Assembly (NCBI RefSeq): GCF_022767005.1
Contig: NZ_JALEOV010000037.1
Location: 1 to 36,468, forward strand
Length of the DNA stretch: 36,468 nt
From: Peptoniphilus sp.
GTDB taxonomy: Bacteria; Bacillota; Clostridia; Tissierellales; Peptoniphilaceae
Reading direction: 5' to 3'
Part shown: positions 26,398 through 34,329 of the stretch, piece by piece
How the letters are laid out: each line of letters opens with the position of its first letter
Position numbering within the stretch: the first letter of the stretch is position 1
The notes under the pieces: model-generated
Told to the model about the DNA's origin: nothing
The model's database searches: none
Seen by the model: the letters and a program-made list of their open reading frames with translations, nothing else
Position numbers and translations under genes: made by a program

Positions 26398-26755
26398 TTT
26401 TATCTTCCTCTTTCTTTTTAAAATATCTTCCTGCGATTTCATATAAAGAATATATAAGTATCATAATAACAACAAATCCTATTAATAAAGATATCATAAA
26501 GCCTTTTATTCTTACTATTAATACAGTAGTAAAAGACAATATAAATGTATTAATAATAGTTACTACTTGTAATACTTTTTTATATTCTATTTTTTTCATA
26601 TCTAAATTATATCTATCTATAAATAACTTAACCTCATCATTCTTTTTCAGGGTTTTATAGTTTCTTCTTTTCTTATTAAAAAATAATACATAAAGTAAAT
26701 AAACAACTGTAAAAACAATTATAAAATCTAATAAAAAGTTAAACATTTTATCCAT
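26390..26755 (-). CDS. Small membrane protein coupled to leuS
   Basis: A 121-residue protein I cannot assign to a named family. It starts with a hydrophobic segment (residues about 4-24, [20 protein letters not shown]), has a basic cytoplasmic-type loop ([12 protein letters not shown]...[13 protein letters not shown]), then two more hydrophobic stretches ([18 protein letters not shown] and [20 protein letters not shown]) and a charged tail. Three membrane helices are likely. ATG 26755 follows AAGGAGGAG. Lying between the T-box leader and leuS and overlapping leuS by 8 bases, it must be co-expressed with leuS in response to uncharged tRNA-Leu. A link to leucine or to synthetase localisation is conceivable but unsupported by motifs. 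Confidence 0.8.
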   Translation of the reverse strand: MDKMFNFLLDFIIVFTVVYLLYVLFFNKKRRNYKTLKKNDEVKLFIDRYNLDMKKIEYKKVLQVVTIINTFILSFTTVLIVRIKGFMISLLIGFVVIMILIYSLYEIAGRYFKKKEEDKNV

Positions 26756-26773
26756 TTTGCTCCTCCTTAAAAT

Positions 26774-26970
26774 AAAAAAGTCATAAACTAAGGACGGATT
26801 TTTCCGCGGTACCACCTTAATTCATGACTTATCATGCTCTTTAATTGTTAACGCCAATATTACGTTATTTCTAAAAAAGCAAGTTCAATATTTTATTGTA
26901 TTAGTTTACATCAACCACTAACTTTCTATAACAATATTCATATTTACTACTCTTTTCATAACTGAAACAT
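26774..26970 (-). ncRNA. T-box leader (probably leucine) upstream of leuS
   Basis: A tRNA-sensing riboswitch. The conserved T-box AAGGTGGTACCGCG is at 26818-26805. The mutually exclusive terminator pairs AAGTCAT (26830-26824) with ATGACTT (26784-26778), plus further inner pairs, and ends in six T residues (26779-26774). Stem I carries the GAGTAGTAAAT motif (26952-26942) and a distal-loop-like segment GTTAGTGGTTGATGTAAAC. The specifier position appears to be CTT (26883-26881) in GAACTTGC, a leucine codon, which agrees with leuS downstream. Uncharged tRNA would pair with the specifier and the T-box bulge and allow readthrough. The T-box is certain; the specifier was placed by eye. Confidence 0.92.
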
Positions 26971-26976
26971 GTTTCA
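26963..26976. repeat. 14-bp perfect palindrome at the T-box transcription start
   Basis: TGAAACATGTTTCA is perfectly self-complementary and begins directly downstream of the -10 box, so the expected transcription start lies inside it. It could be an operator, or the 5' base hairpin of the leader, or a remnant terminator for the glycosidase that ends at 26983. Confidence 0.55.
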
Positions 26977-27005
26977 ATTATACTATAGTTCTGCTACATA
27001 TTCAA
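26977..27005 (-). promoter_or_regulatory. SigmaA promoter of the T-box/leuS transcript
   Basis: TTGAAT (27005-27000), a 17-base spacer and TATAAT (26982-26977). The -35 box and most of the spacer lie inside the last codons of the GH31 gene (stop at 26983-26985). Transcription would start near 26970 and enter stem I of the leader. Confidence 0.75.
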
Positions 27006-29373
27006 GTAGTTTTAAGAACATTTTAACAAATATAGTTGGTAATCCTTTTAGTCTTCTAATAGCAATTCTTTTACTCTTTATGTCTATATCACTAAACATT
27101 ATTTTATCTAATTCTTCTTTCAGTGATGTTTCTATCTGTAAATCATTAATGATACTTTCTATATCCTCATTAATAACTCTTGATGCATCTATTTCAATAT
27201 CTTTACCTTTACAATATACAAATATTTTACTAGATGTATCTATATTATCAAATTCAATAACAAAATCTGTATCATCAGTATATCTTCTATAAGGTACATT
27301 TACTTCATTTGCAAATACCTGTACACCTTCTGTAAATTTAGTATTTCTAAATCTTATTATATAACTTCTTTTTTCAGGTATAATTCCTTGTTTTCCCTCA
27401 AGTGGAGAAATAGATACAGAAAAATCATTTTCTTTATAATAATAGTTTATTTCAGTAGTTATACTATATCCTTGCTTATACATATTTGAAACACCATCAT
27501 CTTCATAAAGTTTATATGTGTTACTTCTGCCTGGGAATATTTGTATTTCTAACTTTTTTGGAGAAGATGTATCATTTATATTATTATCTATTTTAGCAAG
27601 TGGCACTATTGCTCCAGTTTTAGCGAAAACTGGATAATCTTCATCTTTATAGAATGTTACATATCTCTTACCACCTACAAACTTTTTACCTGTTCTAAAG
27701 TCATACCATATTCCATTAGGTAAGAATATCTTATGTACAGCTCTATTCATAACACTATCTTTAGGATCAACTATCGGTGCTACAAAAAGTTCACTTCCAA
27801 AATAATATTCATTTTTATATAGTGGTTCATCATAAGTTTCTGGATATTTATAATATAGTGGTTGTACTATTGGAGATCCAAATTTAGAATATTTATTAGC
27901 CTCACTATATAAGTACGGTATTAATCTATGTCTAAGTCTTAAATAATCTTTAACTATTTTATTTGTTTTAGCATCCCATTTCCATGGTTCTCTTTTATAA
28001 TATTTTCCACTTCTTGATGATAATCTAAGTATTGGACTATATACTCCAAATTGAACGAATCTCATATATAACTCAGAGTCTTCAATACCATCTTTATACC
28101 CACCTATATCATGACTCCAATAGGATAGTCCAATATTCGCAGCAGTAGCATTATAGAAAGGCAATAATTTTAATGTTTTCCAACTAACAACAGTATGTCC
28201 TGAATATAAAGCGCTATATCTGTGTGGGGCTATACCATTATTTCTTGACATAATAAAGTTTCTTTTAGCTGGAAAATTAGAAAATGTATTATACAAATAA
28301 TAATTCATTGTATAGTTTCTTGTTCTATTTTTAATATTATTATCATCGTTTAAAAAGAAATCAACTCCACTTTTTATAAATGGATTAATTATTCCCTTTA
28401 AGAAACTATCCATAAGTTTAGGATCATATGGATTTAGTATTACTGATTCAGTTTTGCCATATAATTTACTAAACTCACTAAAGTTTAGTTCTTCATTACT
28501 TAATACGCCCTCTGTTTTAATAGTTACTCCTAATTTAATATTATTCTTTTTTAAATATTCATTAAGGCTTAATGAATTTGGAAATATACTTTTATCAAAT
28601 GAGAAACTTATATCAGAATTTTTATTTTTAGTTCTTGCATAATTTCCAAGTAATAACACTGATATTGGTATTTCATTCTTTCTAAAATTATTTACTAAAT
28701 TTTGTATTCCTGTTTCATTATAGCATTCATCTTTATTCCACCAAACACCAAAAGCATATCTTGGTAAAAGTAAAGGCATACCTGTTAAGTTAAAATAGTC
28801 TCTTAAACCTAGTCCAAAATCATTATTATATATAAATAAGTATGTATCTATATTTTCATAATTAGGAGCTACTACATTACCATATTTAGTAAGTACAGGT
28901 GTTTTAGAATCATCAAAAGTAGTAAAACCATCTAAGGAGAATAATCCTTTTTCATAATTAGCCGTACCACGTGTTTCATCTAAACTATAAGCACTACCCA
29001 TAAAATTTCTTACCTCAGGATGATTAAAATACCAAGTTTTTTCACTACCAGTTATAGTAACTTTAAGATTTTGATCAGGTGAAAGTCTACTACCTATAAA
29101 TGGTTTTTCTTTGAAATATTGTAATGTGAACTTATCATTTTTAATAATTAGTATTTGATTATCTTCTTCAACCGTATACTTAGGTCTTCCAAATGATCTA
29201 TTAGATGCAAAAAAAGTAGGATAATCATTAAACGATCCTGTTTCGCTATATTCAAATCTTATAAGAACATCAGATAAAATACTAATTCTATATTTTTTAC
29301 CTCTAAAGGTATTTATAGAAATAGATTTTGCTTTATCAATGTCTACTCTAAATAATGAACCAAAATCATACAT
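26983..29373 (-). CDS. Glycoside hydrolase family 31 (alpha-glucosidase-like)
   Basis: A 796-residue GH31 enzyme, expected to hydrolyse terminal alpha-linked sugars (alpha-glucosidase or alpha-xylosidase type); cytoplasmic, with no signal peptide. The N-terminal beta domain is followed by the TIM barrel (LLLPRYAFGVWWNKDE at about residue 205). The nucleophile motif reads FFLNDDNN (about 343), with the aspartate kept but Trp, Met and Glu of the usual FWxDMNE replaced. The acid/base region is YWSHDIGGYKDG (about 420), followed by RSGKYYKREPW. C-terminal beta sheets carry YLYSEANKYSKFGSPIVQPL and FLPNGIWYDFRTGKKF. About 90 further residues of charged, helical sequence close the protein. ATG 29373 follows AAAGGAGGG. 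The substrate is not predictable. Confidence 0.9.
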   Translation of the reverse strand: MYDFGSLFRVDIDKAKSISINTFRGKKYRISILSDVLIRFEYSETGSFNDYPTFFASNRSFGRPKYTVEEDNQILIIKNDKFTLQYFKEKPFIGSRLSPDQNLKVTITGSEKTWYFNHPEVRNFMGSAYSLDETRGTANYEKGLFSLDGFTTFDDSKTPVLTKYGNVVAPNYENIDTYLFIYNNDFGLGLRDYFNLTGMPLLLPRYAFGVWWNKDECYNETGIQNLVNNFRKNEIPISVLLLGNYARTKNKNSDISFSFDKSIFPNSLSLNEYLKKNNIKLGVTIKTEGVLSNEELNFSEFSKLYGKTESVILNPYDPKLMDSFLKGIINPFIKSGVDFFLNDDNNIKNRTRNYTMNYYLYNTFSNFPAKRNFIMSRNNGIAPHRYSALYSGHTVVSWKTLKLLPFYNATAANIGLSYWSHDIGGYKDGIEDSELYMRFVQFGVYSPILRLSSRSGKYYKREPWKWDAKTNKIVKDYLRLRHRLIPYLYSEANKYSKFGSPIVQPLYYKYPETYDEPLYKNEYYFGSELFVAPIVDPKDSVMNRAVHKIFLPNGIWYDFRTGKKFVGGKRYVTFYKDEDYPVFAKTGAIVPLAKIDNNINDTSSPKKLEIQIFPGRSNTYKLYEDDGVSNMYKQGYSITTEINYYYKENDFSVSISPLEGKQGIIPEKRSYIIRFRNTKFTEGVQVFANEVNVPYRRYTDDTDFVIEFDNIDTSSKIFVYCKGKDIEIDASRVINEDIESIINDLQIETSLKEELDKIMFSDIDIKSKRIAIRRLKGLPTIFVKMFLKLLEYVAEL

Positions 29374-29401
29374 AATTACCCTCCTTTACTTTATTCTTTT
29401 T

Positions 29402-31159
29402 TTATTGTTTTAATCTTACCATCCAATTATTATATATATCACAGTTTGAACTTGTTGGTGGTGGACAAGCTTTTTCCATCTTAACAATCATAGGTATTTT
29501 AAATATTCTTCCAAATGCTACACAAGTTCCTGATTGTAATGTTTTTTGTTTTTCAACTATATCCTCACTCATATTAGGAACACTCTTAGCAATATATTCT
29601 AAATCAGCTGGATGATTTATTTTAAATATTAAAAAGTTAGTACATTGACTTATTACATTTTCATTTAAGTCGGTTGGTCTTTGAGTTATTAAATCTAATA
29701 TAAGACCATATTTTCTACCTTCTTTAGCAATTCTTTCAAATATGTTATATCCAAATAATTTCTTATCATCACCTTCAAGTACATATCTGTGTGCCTCTTC
29801 AAGTATCATATGAATTGGATAACTTGCTCTATTTTGAAGTCCTTTAGTAAACTTCATAAACATTCTTCCGAATATTTTAACTATAGTTCTAGCAAATCTA
29901 TCATCTACATCTTCTAAATTAAAGTTAACTATTTGGCTTCTCTTATTACCATTAATTTGAATTTTTTTAATATAATCTTCAAGTTTGATATATCCATCTG
30001 ATGTAAAGAATTTACCCATTTCTCTACTGGCTAAATCATGTAATTTAACCTTTAAGCTCATCGCACTATCATACATAGACTCATTAAGCAAATATCTTTC
30101 ACTATATAATGTAAAGTTAAGTGCAACTTCTAAATCATGAAGTGAATAGCTTACTCCCTCTGCACTAAAATTCCATTTTCTAGTATCATCTATAAAACTA
30201 TTTATATAATCCGCTATAATCTTTCTTTCAGCAAATCTACCCTCACTATCTATATCGAAACAATTTCTAAATCTACGTGTAAATCCAATACCAGGAACAT
30301 CTGTATCTAAAGATAAATCAGGTGTATTAGTTTCACTTAATATTTCAAAGATTTGATCTCTTATTTTAGATGCAGTTTGATTCGTATACATAATAGATGT
30401 AATTGCTTTTGCTAAAATATGATTTTTAAACTCCATTGCTTCTTTATCATTTCTAGCAAACATTTTAACATACACAAGTGCTGTTTCAACCATCGCAATT
30501 TGAGAAAAACTAGTCGCATCAAGCAAATTTAACACATCTTCAAGATCAAGTAAACATACCGGTATATTGAGCTTTTCATAATTCTTACTCATATTAGTAG
30601 TAATAACTTTGAATGAATAATATGGGTTATTTTTATCTAAATCTTTAAAGGCATTTATATATTCACCATAAGAATCAAATATAAAAAAGTTTGCTTTATA
30701 AGGTATTATTTGTGAGGCAGGAAATATATTTTGAATTATTCTACATATACCATAAGTTTTACCACTACCAGTGTTACCAAATATGGCACTATGGTTTGAA
30801 AAGAATTCATCCAAATTAACATTAAGTGGATAATCATTATATAAAGGTGATACGCCCAATCTAATGCTCTTATCTTCATTACCTGTTAGTATTTTTAGTT
30901 CATCTTGATTAATAATTCTAATTTTAGCATCCATACTCGGTTTCTTAATTAAACCACCAATAAAATCATTATCAGTAAGCTCGCCTAAAAAACTAATCTT
31001 TAAACTATCTTGTTCAATAGAATCAATTTCTCCCAAAATTTTCTTATTATCATCTTCAAATACCACATGCAAATTAATTAAGTCTTTAATACCAATAGCT
31101 TCCTTATTTACCTCTACAATCGCACTATTTTTAGTTATAGTTAATATCTTTCCTAACAT
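29402..31159 (-). CDS. HerA/DUF87-type P-loop ATPase
   Basis: A 585-residue ATPase of the HerA/FtsK superfamily. The first about 95 residues form a HAS-barrel-like beta domain (MLGKILTITKNSAIVEVN...). Walker A is FGNTGSGKTYG at residues 128-135, Walker B is IHMILEEAHRY near 455, and the arginine-finger/sensor region is AKEGRKYGLILDLITQRPTD followed by ISQCTNFLIFKINHPAD. HerA proteins form hexameric DNA translocases that work with NurA nucleases or, in defence systems, with SIR2 or other effectors. Neither partner is encoded nearby, so its role here is open; a housekeeping DNA-end-processing motor or an orphan are both possible. ATG 31159 with AAAGG about ten bases upstream. Confidence 0.88.
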   Translation of the reverse strand: MLGKILTITKNSAIVEVNKEAIGIKDLINLHVVFEDDNKKILGEIDSIEQDSLKISFLGELTDNDFIGGLIKKPSMDAKIRIINQDELKILTGNEDKSIRLGVSPLYNDYPLNVNLDEFFSNHSAIFGNTGSGKTYGICRIIQNIFPASQIIPYKANFFIFDSYGEYINAFKDLDKNNPYYSFKVITTNMSKNYEKLNIPVCLLDLEDVLNLLDATSFSQIAMVETALVYVKMFARNDKEAMEFKNHILAKAITSIMYTNQTASKIRDQIFEILSETNTPDLSLDTDVPGIGFTRRFRNCFDIDSEGRFAERKIIADYINSFIDDTRKWNFSAEGVSYSLHDLEVALNFTLYSERYLLNESMYDSAMSLKVKLHDLASREMGKFFTSDGYIKLEDYIKKIQINGNKRSQIVNFNLEDVDDRFARTIVKIFGRMFMKFTKGLQNRASYPIHMILEEAHRYVLEGDDKKLFGYNIFERIAKEGRKYGLILDLITQRPTDLNENVISQCTNFLIFKINHPADLEYIAKSVPNMSEDIVEKQKTLQSGTCVAFGRIFKIPMIVKMEKACPPPTSSNCDIYNNWMVRLKQ

Positions 31160-31208
31160 ACAAAAACAACCTTTCTATTCTATATAATTATTCTAACATA
31201 TTTTTTTT

Positions 31209-31243
31209 CAAAATAAAAGACTGAATTATTTAAATTCAATCTT
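31209..31243 (-). terminator. Possible terminator containing the truA stop codon
   Basis: AAGATTGAATT and AATTCAGTCTT (31243-31233 and 31227-31217) pair over 11 positions with one G-U wobble, followed by TTATTTT. The loop and the start of the second arm hold the truA stop (31228-31226). AT-rich, so only moderately stable. Confidence 0.5.
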
Positions 31244-31948
31244 ATTCAAATAAAGGCCACATCCTGAAGCACATACTCCAAGTGAAGTCCTATTTTTATA
31301 CATAAAAATCTTATCAATGTCAGTAATACTTTTCTTACCTTCATTTATATCTATAAGTAATCCTACTATATTTCTAATCATGTATCTTAAAAATCCGGTT
31401 GATTCAAATCTTAAATATAGTATTTTATTAGATATTTTATAATCTACTAAAATAGTTCTTTCATAATTAGTTTTATCTTTATCTGAGGTAAAACTTTTAA
31501 AGTTATGAGTTCCACTTATTTTATTTATAAATTCATCTAATAATTTTCTATCAATATTTTTACAATATTGAAGAGTATATTCTACCTCTATTGGATTATA
31601 TTCTCCCATATTTATTTTATAAATATATTCCTTTTTAGCTACATTCCTTATATTAAAATCATCATTAACTTTAGTTATTTTTTTAATATAAATATAATCA
31701 TCTAACATAGAATTCATACTATGAGCTAAATTTTTAGGATTAATATCTTTATCTACTTCAAATACACAATATTGATTATTGGCATGAACGGCTTTATCTG
31801 TTCTTGATGTTCCATGAGTATTAATATTACTATCAAATATCTTTGATAAAACTTTTTCTATTTGTCCTTCTACAGTTATTTTATTTTTTTGTATTTGATA
31901 ACCATAATATTTAGAACCATTATATGATAAATTAACTAAATATTTCAT
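31226..31948 (-). CDS. truA: tRNA pseudouridine(38-40) synthase
   Basis: Converts uridines 38-40 of the tRNA anticodon stem-loop to pseudouridine. Length is 240 residues. Family motifs: VNLSYNGSKYYGYQIQKN at the N-terminus, the catalytic aspartate in GTSRTDKAVHANNQ (usually GRTDAGVHA), SGTHNFKSFTSDK, and FESTGFLRYMIRNIVGLLID. ATG 31948 overlaps the ecfT stop (ATGA) with AAAGGA upstream; an in-frame ATG at 31972 would sit inside ecfT. The association ecfA-ecfA-ecfT-truA is the standard Firmicutes order. High confidence. Confidence 0.95.
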   Translation of the reverse strand: MKYLVNLSYNGSKYYGYQIQKNKITVEGQIEKVLSKIFDSNINTHGTSRTDKAVHANNQYCVFEVDKDINPKNLAHSMNSMLDDYIYIKKITKVNDDFNIRNVAKKEYIYKINMGEYNPIEVEYTLQYCKNIDRKLLDEFINKISGTHNFKSFTSDKDKTNYERTILVDYKISNKILYLRFESTGFLRYMIRNIVGLLIDINEGKKSITDIDKIFMYKNRTSLGVCASGCGLYLNKIEFK

Positions 31949-32700
31949 AAAAGTCCTTTCTCTACTATACATGCATACATGAGTGCCAAGTGAAACATAA
32001 AGAAAAATAAATCATTAAAACCAACTCTATTTATTTCATAATTAGTTCTATATCTTTTATCATTATAAAGTTTTAATTCACAAGCATAATTAGTTTCTTT
32101 TAGTTTTGCTTTAGTTAATCTAAGTGAATTAGAAAGTAAACTTAAAAACACATGAATTCTTCCAAAAATATTAGAATTATAATAATCTATTCCTCTTGAT
32201 GATTGTGCTTTAATAGATTTATAATTTACTACCAATAAAAGTGGAAAATATCTTAATATAGAATTTATTTTAATAGCTATTTTATTTACAGGGAGCATTA
32301 GAAAATTAAACATAGATAAAAATCTCTCTATACCATATACACTTTCACTAGGGCTAGTCGTAAATGCAAGTATATTTAAATATTCTATTACAACAACAAG
32401 TTTAATTAGATAGCAAACTGTATCATTTAAATTAACACCTAGAAAATACAAAAAGAATATTAAGAACAAATAAATATATCTAAGTGACCAAAATGTATTG
32501 AAATAATATTTAAATGGTACATAACTTAAAAGCATCATAACAAATGTTAATGTTAAAACAAATATATTTATTTGTAAGTTATTACTGAGTAGTAATATTA
32601 ATATTGCTATAACAAAATTAATTAGTTTCATTACTGGATTTAGTCTATGAATAGTTGAATTGATTGGATAATAAGAACCAAATGAATTTCTAGAATACAT
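31945..32700 (-). CDS. ecfT: ECF transporter transmembrane scaffold EcfT, divergent
   Basis: Membrane scaffold protein that normally links two cytoplasmic ATPases to a vitamin- or metal-binding S-component. It has 251 residues with about six hydrophobic segments. The N-terminal segment YYPINSTIHRLNPVMKLINF matches the start of EcfT proteins. In the C-terminal coupling region the first Ala-Arg-Gly type motif is kept as SSRGIDYY, but the second, normally EARGY, reads YACELKLY, so the arginine that docks into an ATPase is missing. YRTNYEINRVGFNDL and a last helix follow. Its start overlaps ecfA2 by 11 bases and its stop overlaps truA. No S-component is nearby. Confidence 0.85.
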   Translation of the reverse strand: MYSRNSFGSYYPINSTIHRLNPVMKLINFVIAILILLLSNNLQINIFVLTLTFVMMLLSYVPFKYYFNTFWSLRYIYLFLIFFLYFLGVNLNDTVCYLIKLVVVIEYLNILAFTTSPSESVYGIERFLSMFNFLMLPVNKIAIKINSILRYFPLLLVVNYKSIKAQSSRGIDYYNSNIFGRIHVFLSLLSNSLRLTKAKLKETNYACELKLYNDKRYRTNYEINRVGFNDLFFFMFHLALMYACIVEKGLL

Positions 32701-33532
32701 CTCTATACACCCCTTTTATTAAATCATGAATATTAGTATACTGTGAAATATCATGTCCTTTTTTATTACATTTTTCTATGAATGAAACTATTTTAGGTAC
32801 TTCAAGATTATTTGATTTTAATAACCTAGTATCCCTAAACAATTCTTTTCCACCACTTTTAACTAGCCTAGTTAATCTTAATATATGAACAGTATCACTA
32901 ATAGGATAAGCATAATTAGTATCTTTAGTAAGTAATATTATTGTCTTATTATATTTGTTTTTTAACATCTTTAAAAGAGATGTTAATTCTTTTTTATCTG
33001 TATATGAAAGACCGGTTGTAAATTCATCTAATATTAATACTTTAGGGTTATATATTATAGCACATGCAAGAGCAACTTTTTTAGCATCAACAACAGTTAA
33101 ATCAAGTGGATTCATATTAAGATATGATTCATCAAGACCAACTAATTTTAATGAATCAATTGCTCTTACTTCTAGTTTATCTAATTTATATTTAAAATAT
33201 TTCATTCCAAATTCTATTTCTTTTTTAACAGTTTTATTAAAGAACATATCAAATGGATTTTTAAATACATAGCCTGTTTGAAATCTAAGTTCATTAATAT
33301 CTTTTATTCTTCTTCCATCATTAATAAATTTTCCAACTCTAACGCTACCACTAGTCGGAACATTAAGTGCATTTATTAAGTCAGCTATTGCTGTTTTTCC
33401 ACTATTAGAAGCACCTAATATGGTATGTATTTTACCTTTTTCAAGTTTAAATGTTACATTATTAAGAATAGTCTTTTCAAGAGGAGTTCCTTTATTAATT
33501 ATAAAACTAACATTATTAAATTCTATTTCCAT
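32690..33532 (-). CDS. ecfA2: ECF-type ABC ATPase EcfA2, degenerate motifs
   Basis: ABC ATPase of the ECF transporter A2 type, 280 residues. Walker A is intact (LGASNSGKTAIAD, residues about 39-48), and so is Walker B with its glutamate (VLILDEFTTGL). Other catalytic elements are changed. The Q-loop glutamine is lysine (YVFKNPFDMFF, where VFQNP is usual). The ABC signature LSGGQ reads LTVVD. The D-loop aspartate is serine (GLS). The switch histidine position reads LLTKDTN where LVTHDMD is usual. The protein could bind ATP but is unlikely to hydrolyse it in the usual way. The frame is intact and overlaps ecfA1 by 10 bases and ecfT by 11. Confidence 0.85.
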   Translation of the reverse strand: MEIEFNNVSFIINKGTPLEKTILNNVTFKLEKGKIHTILGASNSGKTAIADLINALNVPTSGSVRVGKFINDGRRIKDINELRFQTGYVFKNPFDMFFNKTVKKEIEFGMKYFKYKLDKLEVRAIDSLKLVGLDESYLNMNPLDLTVVDAKKVALACAIIYNPKVLILDEFTTGLSYTDKKELTSLLKMLKNKYNKTIILLTKDTNYAYPISDTVHILRLTRLVKSGGKELFRDTRLLKSNNLEVPKIVSFIEKCNKKGHDISQYTNIHDLIKGVYRDVF

Positions 33533-34290
33533 AATGCATTCACCAACTTTTCATTAGTTAAATAATATTTTTTAATTAAACCATAATCCATAAAATATTT
33601 ATTTAAATCTATTATAAATGGAAGTGATATACCAAGCCTTTTAAGTAATTTTTCTTCGTTTAATACACTAAGTGTTTTTCCTTCACATACTAATTTTTTA
33701 TCATGAATCACATATATTTTATCACCATACATAGACTCTTCTATATCATTTGTAAAATTAATAACAATGCCTCCACTATTTGAATAATCTTTTAAAATAT
33801 TAAAAATAAGAAGTTTATCTTCATAATCTAGTTCACTTATTACATTATCAATCACTAATATTTTAGGTTTAATTATCATAGATGACAATATTTTCATTTT
33901 AACTTTATCACTTGAGCCTAAACTATTAGGATCCCTTTCTAATAATTCATCTAATTTAAACATTCTAGCATATGAACTTATAAGTTCCCTTATTTCATTC
34001 TTTTTCATAGCTAAACTTTCAAGTCCATATACAATCTCATCAACTACTTTTTCGCCTACAAATATATCTAAATGTTTATAAACAACTATACTCATATTTC
34101 TTCTCATTTTAAGTAGAGTTTTATATTCAAATTTACTATTGTTTATTATTATTTCTGCTTTTTTATTACCATGTAAAAGAGTATGAACTATTAAATCATT
34201 ATTATTTCCAACTATAGTAACAAAGTCTTTTTCTTTAAGTTCAAAAGAAATATCATCACCGAACTTGTATTTAAATATTACATCTTTCAT
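33523..34290 (-). CDS. ecfA1: ECF-type ABC ATPase EcfA1, pseudo-ATPase
   Basis: A 255-residue protein with the overall order of an EcfA1 ATPase but without its catalytic residues. The Walker A position reads VGNNNDLIVHTLLHG (residues 27-41) with no Gly-Lys-Ser/Thr. The Q-loop position reads VVYKHLDIF, the signature position SLGSSDKVK, Walker B is ILVIDNVISELD (catalytic Glu replaced by Asn), and the switch His position is FTNDIEE. The D-loop SELD is kept. It almost certainly neither binds nucleotide canonically nor hydrolyses it, but the uninterrupted, operon-coupled frame argues that it is maintained. ATG 34290 follows AGGAGATT; a perfect TATAAT lies at 34314-34309 without a clear -35 box. 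Confidence 0.82.
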   Translation of the reverse strand: MKDVIFKYKFGDDISFELKEKDFVTIVGNNNDLIVHTLLHGNKKAEIIINNSKFEYKTLLKMRRNMSIVVYKHLDIFVGEKVVDEIVYGLESLAMKKNEIRELISSYARMFKLDELLERDPNSLGSSDKVKMKILSSMIIKPKILVIDNVISELDYEDKLLIFNILKDYSNSGGIVINFTNDIEESMYGDKIYVIHDKKLVCEGKTLSVLNEEKLLKRLGISLPFIIDLNKYFMDYGLIKKYYLTNEKLVNALWK

Positions 34291-34329
34291 AAATAATCTC
34301 CTAGATAAATTATACAATATTTTGATATA

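Noticed and set aside
26398-26442. Longer N-terminus of LeuRS starting at 26442
   Set aside because: It would overlap the membrane protein gene by about 50 bases and lacks a good ribosome binding site. [15 protein letters not shown] at 26397 is the standard start of the family and has GAGGAAG upstream.
26969-27292. Plus-strand open frame of 107 codons opposite the end of GH31
   Set aside because: Antisense to the GH31 C-terminus and to the leuS promoter; composition is that of a shadow frame.
29402-31159. HerA-like gene as part of an anti-phage defence island
   Set aside because: No SIR2, DUF4297, nuclease, restriction or abortive-infection gene is adjacent; the neighbours are metabolic and RNA-modification genes.
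32955-33272. Plus-strand open frame of 105 codons inside ecfA2
   Set aside because: Antisense to ecfA2, no homology that I recognise and no initiation signal.
34309-34314. A full promoter directly upstream of ecfA1
   Set aside because: A perfect TATAAT is present, but the -35 position is only a T run belonging to the pilin terminator and there is no TGn extension; noted in the gene entry but not called as a promoter.
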